Source of the DNA: an uncultured Bacteroidales bacterium
Lineage (GTDB): Bacteria; Bacteroidota; Bacteroidia; Bacteroidales; WCHB1-69
Length of the DNA: 8,818 bases
Assembly (NCBI GenBank): GCA_946407715.1
Contig: CAMJPH010000085.1
Span: 1 to 8,818, forward strand
Direction: 5' to 3'
Numbering within the stretch: position 1 is the stretch's first letter; every line of letters begins with the position of its first letter. The notes under the pieces are model-generated. The model had not been told where the DNA came from. It worked only from the letters and a program-made list of their open reading frames with translations, and made no database searches. Below are positions 6,180 through 8,818 of the stretch, one piece after another. Both the position numbers and the translations under genes were made by a program.

Positions 6180-6788
6180 ATGAAAGGGCGATTATTATTC
6201 ATTGCGATTTTATCAATGGTGTTGCTGGTGGCTTCCTGCAAGTTCCCGCAATATGTCAATGTGATTTATAAACCTCTTATAAGTAAAAAAGGATACTACA
6301 TTTGCATTCCCGATAATTTTCGGCGAAGTTGCTATATGATACAGAACGACTATTGTTATATGTTTGAATATGCCGTGACAGGTTCTTCACCCGCCACCTT
6401 GTATATACATCATTATCCGATGACTTTTGATTTAGAAGAGACTGCTGATCTTGTCAGAGCATTTTACGGGGACAGTGTGTTCTGTCATTATTATCGTGCG
6501 GATCTCGATGAAGAAGACACAATGGCAGGCCAACCATTGCTCAGCCAATATGTAATAGACAGTGTGTTCCGTTCCCTTGATTGTTCCGACACAATAGTCT
6601 TGGGAGGAGATGATGGATTGAGAGCTTGGAAGGAAGTTCGAGTGGCCAAAAGAGTTGTAGTGGGATACTTCAACGTACCTGTTCGAAAACGCGAATTGTT
6701 TGACAGAGCTATATGGTCATTGCAGCCGTTTGATTCGACGGATTATATTGATGATTACCGAAAACACTTGATGTCCGACGGCCATTAG
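6180..6788 (+). CDS. Putative lipoprotein immunity protein (P3)
   Basis: 202 aa from ATG 6180. The frame extends back to 6057 inside the toxin gene, but I chose 6180 because it starts a textbook lipoprotein signal: MKGRLLFIAILSMVLLVASC, lipobox VASC with Cys20, 10 bases after the toxin stop. The mature part is acidic to mixed with paired aromatics (GYYICIPDNF, CHYYRADLDEEDT) and contains several cysteines. The spacing of conserved-looking segments (IHHYPMTFDLEE, DGLRAWKEVRV, VVVGYFNVPV) suggests a compact alpha/beta domain. I recognise no family. Placement after the metallopeptidase toxin suggests it protects against it from the periplasmic face of a membrane. The gene ends 55 bases before the P4 start. 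Confidence 0.65.
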   Translation: MKGRLLFIAILSMVLLVASCKFPQYVNVIYKPLISKKGYYICIPDNFRRSCYMIQNDYCYMFEYAVTGSSPATLYIHHYPMTFDLEETADLVRAFYGDSVFCHYYRADLDEEDTMAGQPLLSQYVIDSVFRSLDCSDTIVLGGDDGLRAWKEVRVAKRVVVGYFNVPVRKRELFDRAIWSLQPFDSTDYIDDYRKHLMSDGH

Positions 6789-6810
6789 AACCACACGCTG
6801 TTTTGTAGGA

Positions 6811-6843
6811 TTTTTCGTATCTTCGCCACGTCAAAAACCACCG
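6811..6843 (+). promoter_or_regulatory. Promoter and short 5' leader of cassette P4
   Basis: TATCTTCG (6818-6825) follows a T-run, and its first base is 26 nt before the ATG at 6844. It is nearly identical to the P2 and P3 promoters, with CCACG for CCCCG downstream. Confidence 0.65.
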
Positions 6844-7890
6844 ATGATCCACGACCAAACATATAGCCCCGTCCCCTACGCCCCCGCACCCCGTCTGCGG
6901 GACGCAGACGGCTCCATGCGCCCGCACACCTACGGCGTGCGCGTGTGTTCGTGCACCTCCATCGCTACCGAGCCCTGCAGACCTACGGCCTGCGCGGGAG
7001 AGCACCCGAACCCCTCCGCCTACACCACAACTGCTAACTACCCACTGCTAACTGCTAACTCGTCTTACACCTTCTCCGCAAAAGAACGCGACTCCGAAAC
7101 GGGCCTAAGTTACTTTGGCTCAAGATATTATTCCTCCGACTTGAGCATCTGGCTGAGCGTGGATCCGATGAGTGCGAAATATCCTTCATTGAGTCCGTAT
7201 GTTTACTGCGCGGATAACCCGGTGAGGTTGGTGGACCCGGATGGGGAGGAGTTCTGGAAACCAGATGAGGATGGCAATCTGATAGCACAACGTGGTGATA
7301 ATGCTTGGACTTTGGCAAAATATCTCAATATTGGTGCAAAAGATGCTTGTGATATGTTAAAATCGCAAGGTTATAAAATTAACAATGGTATTTTAAATCT
7401 TAAGATAGGCGATAAGTTTAAAGTTGACAATGTCTATACTAGATCAATAGCCAATTCAACCAGCGACCTTACACGTGAAACAGACTTGGCGCACACAAGC
7501 AAAACAGGTGCCACCCCAGAAGACCATTACAATTGCTGGGGAGCAGCAGTAGCAGGAAGTCAAGGGAAAGAGATAAATAATGCTGTCGGTATCCCGACAG
7601 GGGGAGAATTCGATTGCCAAGTGTATAGCAGTTATTCTGCTACAAATTTAGAAAATGCCAAATTCGGTAAAACATTGATAAGGTTTGCAGATGGCAATAA
7701 CAACGCCCAACATGCTGCAATTTATTATGGGACAAGCAATGATGGTACTGTATACGTTTATACAAAAAACGGTTGGGATTACAAACCCGCTATTATGAAA
7801 TTGAACGATTTATTACAAAAATTCCCTAATTATGGAACCATTCAAGGCATTAACAGTGGTGATAGTGGCTATTATGATTTTAGCAAATAA
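6844..7890 (+). CDS. Orphan RHS tip with LysM-like and NlpC/P60-like toxin (P4)
   Basis: 348 aa. Residues 1-74 are the type-A leader (MIHDQTYSPVPYAPAPRLRD). Residues 75-135 are the RHS core end (DPDGE, with Asp for the usual Asn). Residues 145-197 look LysM-like: a GDNAWTLAKYLNI opening, DACDMLKSQGY, then LKIGDKFKVDN, the usual order of that peptidoglycan-binding fold. Residues 224-325 have features of a papain-like NlpC/P60 hydrolase: HYNCWGAAVAG with Cys231 at a helix start, and AQHAAIYYGTSNDGTVYVY with His290 at a strand start. Together these suggest a toxin that binds and cuts peptidoglycan in the periplasm. Motifs are seen; fold assignments are by eye; a third catalytic residue is not identified. 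The last 59 bases overlap the next gene in another frame. Confidence 0.7.
   Translation: MIHDQTYSPVPYAPAPRLRDADGSMRPHTYGVRVCSCTSIATEPCRPTACAGEHPNPSAYTTTANYPLLTANSSYTFSAKERDSETGLSYFGSRYYSSDLSIWLSVDPMSAKYPSLSPYVYCADNPVRLVDPDGEEFWKPDEDGNLIAQRGDNAWTLAKYLNIGAKDACDMLKSQGYKINNGILNLKIGDKFKVDNVYTRSIANSTSDLTRETDLAHTSKTGATPEDHYNCWGAAVAGSQGKEINNAVGIPTGGEFDCQVYSSYSATNLENAKFGKTLIRFADGNNNAQHAAIYYGTSNDGTVYVYTKNGWDYKPAIMKLNDLLQKFPNYGTIQGINSGDSGYYDFSK
6891..6993 (+). repeat. Hairpin cluster inside the type-A leader (P4 copy)
   Basis: CCGTCTGCG (6891-6899) and CGCAGACGG (6903-6911) form a perfect 9-bp stem with a GGA loop. GCAC-ACCTACGGC-GTGC (6924-6940) and GCAG-ACCTACGGC-CTGC (6977-6993) share an identical 9-nt centre, while the pair next to it has switched from C-G to G-C and is still paired. 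Related sequence lies in M1 (minus strand, 1640-1741) and P2 (3411-3511), with changes in the P2 9-bp stem. These look like REP-type structured repeats captured in a reading frame. Confidence 0.55.
7029..7063 (+). repeat. Five-unit heptanucleotide repeat, cassette P4
   Basis: The units are AACTGCT, AACTACC, CACTGCT, AACTGCT and AACTCGT, translated within TANYPLLTANS. The number of units is the same as in the other cassettes. Confidence 0.7.
7066..7248 (+). repeat. RHS core-end repeat, P4 copy
   Basis: 61 codons, YTF to DPDGE. It is more diverged at synonymous sites than the P2/P3 pair (for example TCAAGATATTATTCC against TCACGGTATTACAGC), which points to an older separation or a different donor. 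Confidence 0.8.
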
Positions 7891-8215
7891 TTCCGCAATG
7901 TCACAGGCTGTTTTCGAGAAAGAGATTGATACTATTAAAATATATAATCATTCCTATAAAATAGCATATCTGGATGATAATGTAATGGATATAGAAATGG
8001 ATAGTGTATTTGTTGAAAATGAAATAATTGGAAAATTGTCGCCAATATTTGAAATATTCATTGATGACAAGATAATAATCGCCTGTGGAAATTTAATATC
8101 CTATTCTGGGGTTCCCAAAGATTGCGACTATTTTTATCCATTGGACGACAACAACAATGTAATATTGTTCAATAATAAATTACATATAGGGAAGGTGCCA
8201 TCATCCATTAGATGA
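7832..8215 (+). CDS. Putative secreted immunity protein overlapping the P4 toxin end
   Basis: 127 aa. ATG 7832 gives MEPFKALTVVIVAIMILANN, followed by SAMSQA, a good signal peptide with cleavage near SQA. Later in-frame ATGs (7874, 7898) would cut away its hydrophobic core, so the overlapping start is preferred. The mature protein, about 100 residues, is acidic and strand-rich (YKIAYLDDNVMDIEMDSVFV, IIGKLSPIFEIFIDDKIIIA). I recognise no family. The 59-base overlap in a different frame means the same DNA encodes the toxin C-terminus (IQGINSGDSGYYDFSK) and the signal peptide. A periplasmic location fits a partner that would attack peptidoglycan. Base composition is strongly AT-rich compared with the RHS core. 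Confidence 0.65.
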   Translation: MEPFKALTVVIVAIMILANNSAMSQAVFEKEIDTIKIYNHSYKIAYLDDNVMDIEMDSVFVENEIIGKLSPIFEIFIDDKIIIACGNLISYSGVPKDCDYFYPLDDNNNVILFNNKLHIGKVPSSIR

Positions 8216-8346
8216 ATGCCGAGGTTGATAAAAACGAGGAATGATGCGAGTTTCACATCATACAGAAAATAAGGAATGGAAGACCATAAAACTATCAAAC
8301 TATAATGTTTCCCGATTTCTATACATCTAACTGAACCAAATTTTCG
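8216..8346. other. Intergenic spacer before P5
   Basis: 131 bases without a supported gene. ATGATG (8241-8246) and CATCAT (8256-8261) form a weak 6-bp inverted repeat with no following T-tract. It is longer than the other inter-cassette spacers, which are about 54-69 bases. Confidence 0.4.
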
Positions 8347-8372
8347 TACTTTTGCCACGTTAAACTCCACCA
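8341..8372 (+). promoter_or_regulatory. Promoter and short 5' leader of cassette P5
   Basis: TACTTTTG (8347-8354) is an exact TAnnTTTG match whose first base is 26 nt before the ATG at 8373, the same spacing as P2, P3 and P4. The downstream bases (CCACGTTAAACTCCACCA) only loosely resemble the other cassettes, so box and spacing are conserved while the sequence between has drifted. Confidence 0.65.
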
Positions 8373-8818
8373 ATGAATCGTCGCCACCCATATTACCCGC
8401 AGCCCCCGCAACCCACCGCAAATTTCATACGTGTAAATAAGTGTGATACGCGGAGAGGCATGAATCCTCTCACGGGGATTTGGCCCGTGTGCGCAACAAT
8501 TCCGGGCTACAGATATGCATCCCCTAACGGGGAGGGGCATCCCGCCGCCATTGTACATTGTTCATTGTACATTGTACATTGTTGGACTTACACGTTCTCC
8601 GCAAAAGAAAAGGACTCCGAAACCGGCCTAAGCTACTTTGGATCACGGTATTACAGCTCGGATCTGAGTGTGTGGCTGAGCGTGGACCCGATGGCTTCGA
8701 AATATCCTTCTTTGAGTCCGTATGTGTACTGCGCGGATAACCCAGTGAGGTTGGTGGATCCAGATGGGGAAGAGATAGTGATTTCCATGTCTATGGATGA
8801 GAACGGGAATAGAATTGT
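8373..8818 (+). CDS. Orphan RHS tip with a third type of leader (P5), cut by right edge
   Basis: 148 codons are open from ATG 8373 to the window edge. The leader (1-72: MNRRHPYYPQPPQPTANFIR..., SPNGEGHPAAIVHCSLYIVHC) is unrelated in most of its length to those of M1, P2, P3 and P4. It is again proline-rich and made of palindromic repeat DNA (CCCCTAACGGGG, CTCTCACGGGGA). Residues 73-133 are the RHS core end (YTFSAKEKDSETGLS..., VDPDGE). Only about 15 toxin-specific residues follow (EIVISMSMDENGNRI), too few to identify. The start is supported by the promoter box at the array-wide spacing. The frame has no stop in the window. Confidence 0.7.
   Translation, partial: MNRRHPYYPQPPQPTANFIRVNKCDTRRGMNPLTGIWPVCATIPGYRYASPNGEGHPAAIVHCSLYIVHCWTYTFSAKEKDSETGLSYFGSRYYSSDLSVWLSVDPMASKYPSLSPYVYCADNPVRLVDPDGEEIVISMSMDENGNRI
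8550..8584 (+). repeat. Five-unit heptanucleotide repeat with a different unit, cassette P5
   Basis: The units are ATTGTAC, ATTGTTC, ATTGTAC, ATTGTAC and ATTGTTG. Unit length (7) and number (5) match the other cassettes although the sequence is unrelated. It occupies the same place, immediately before the RHS core. Confidence 0.7.
8589..8771 (+). repeat. RHS core-end repeat, P5 copy
   Basis: 61 codons, YTF to DPDGE. ASKYPSLSPYVYCADNPVRL is closest to the P4 copy in its second half, while GGATCACGGTATTACAGC is closer to P2/P3 in its first half. This mosaic pattern suggests recombination between copies. Confidence 0.75.

Noticed and set aside
8558..8740. 60-codon ORF within P5
   Set aside because: It is out of frame with the conserved RHS core and starts at a TTG inside the heptamer repeats.
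1..8818. tRNA, rRNA, insertion-sequence transposase or integrase genes
   Set aside because: No cloverleaf, rRNA-like stretch or recombinase motif was seen in reading either strand.

Overview
The window looks like Bacteroidales (phylum Bacteroidota) DNA. Predicted promoters carry the Bacteroidota -7 element (TAnnTTTG, here usually TATCTTCG) without obvious Shine-Dalgarno sites. The proteins carry a Bacteroidetes-type RHS-repeat core end (SYTFSAKEKD...GSRYYSSDLS.WLSVDPM...NPV..VDPNGE). Genus cannot be settled from the sequence alone.

Almost the whole window is an array of short orphan RHS toxin/immunity cassettes. Each complete cassette has the same plan: (i) a -7 promoter box whose first base lies 26-27 nt before an ATG; (ii) a GC-rich, proline- and cysteine-rich leader of about 70-110 codons that looks built from intergenic-type repeats and hairpins; (iii) five tandem heptanucleotide units; (iv) about 61 codons of RHS core end; (v) an unrelated, more AT-rich toxin domain; (vi) a small downstream gene for an exported or membrane protein, the presumed immunity protein. 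None of the cassettes has YD-repeat shell, PAAR or other trafficking domains.

Layout. The left arm is on the minus strand: cassette M1 (1790 to 135), in which a truncated toxin is fused in frame to its immunity-like protein, and the start of cassette M2 (93 to 1), which runs off the left edge. The centre (about 1818-2519) holds no intact gene. It contains repeats, an inverted copy of the module used in the P3 leader, a long hairpin, and a 31-codon fragment resembling a phage tape-measure N-terminus. The right arm is on the plus strand: a chimeric remnant ORF overlapping a solitary immunity-like gene (P1, 2520-3292); P2 with a glycine/alanine-rich, possibly pore-forming toxin and a membrane immunity candidate (3362-4978); P3 with an HEFVH metallopeptidase toxin and a lipoprotein (5033-6788); P4 with a LysM-like plus NlpC/P60-like toxin and a secreted protein whose gene overlaps the toxin end (6844-8215); and P5 (8373 onward), cut by the right edge.

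The recurring core and leader DNA could let toxin ends recombine with each other or with a full-length RHS gene elsewhere. The separate promoters and open frames suggest the cassettes may also be expressed alone. All five candidate immunity segments begin with an export signal or membrane segment, which points to toxins acting in the periplasm or envelope. The leaders, the constant 7-nt repeat block and the immunity fusion are the most unusual parts.
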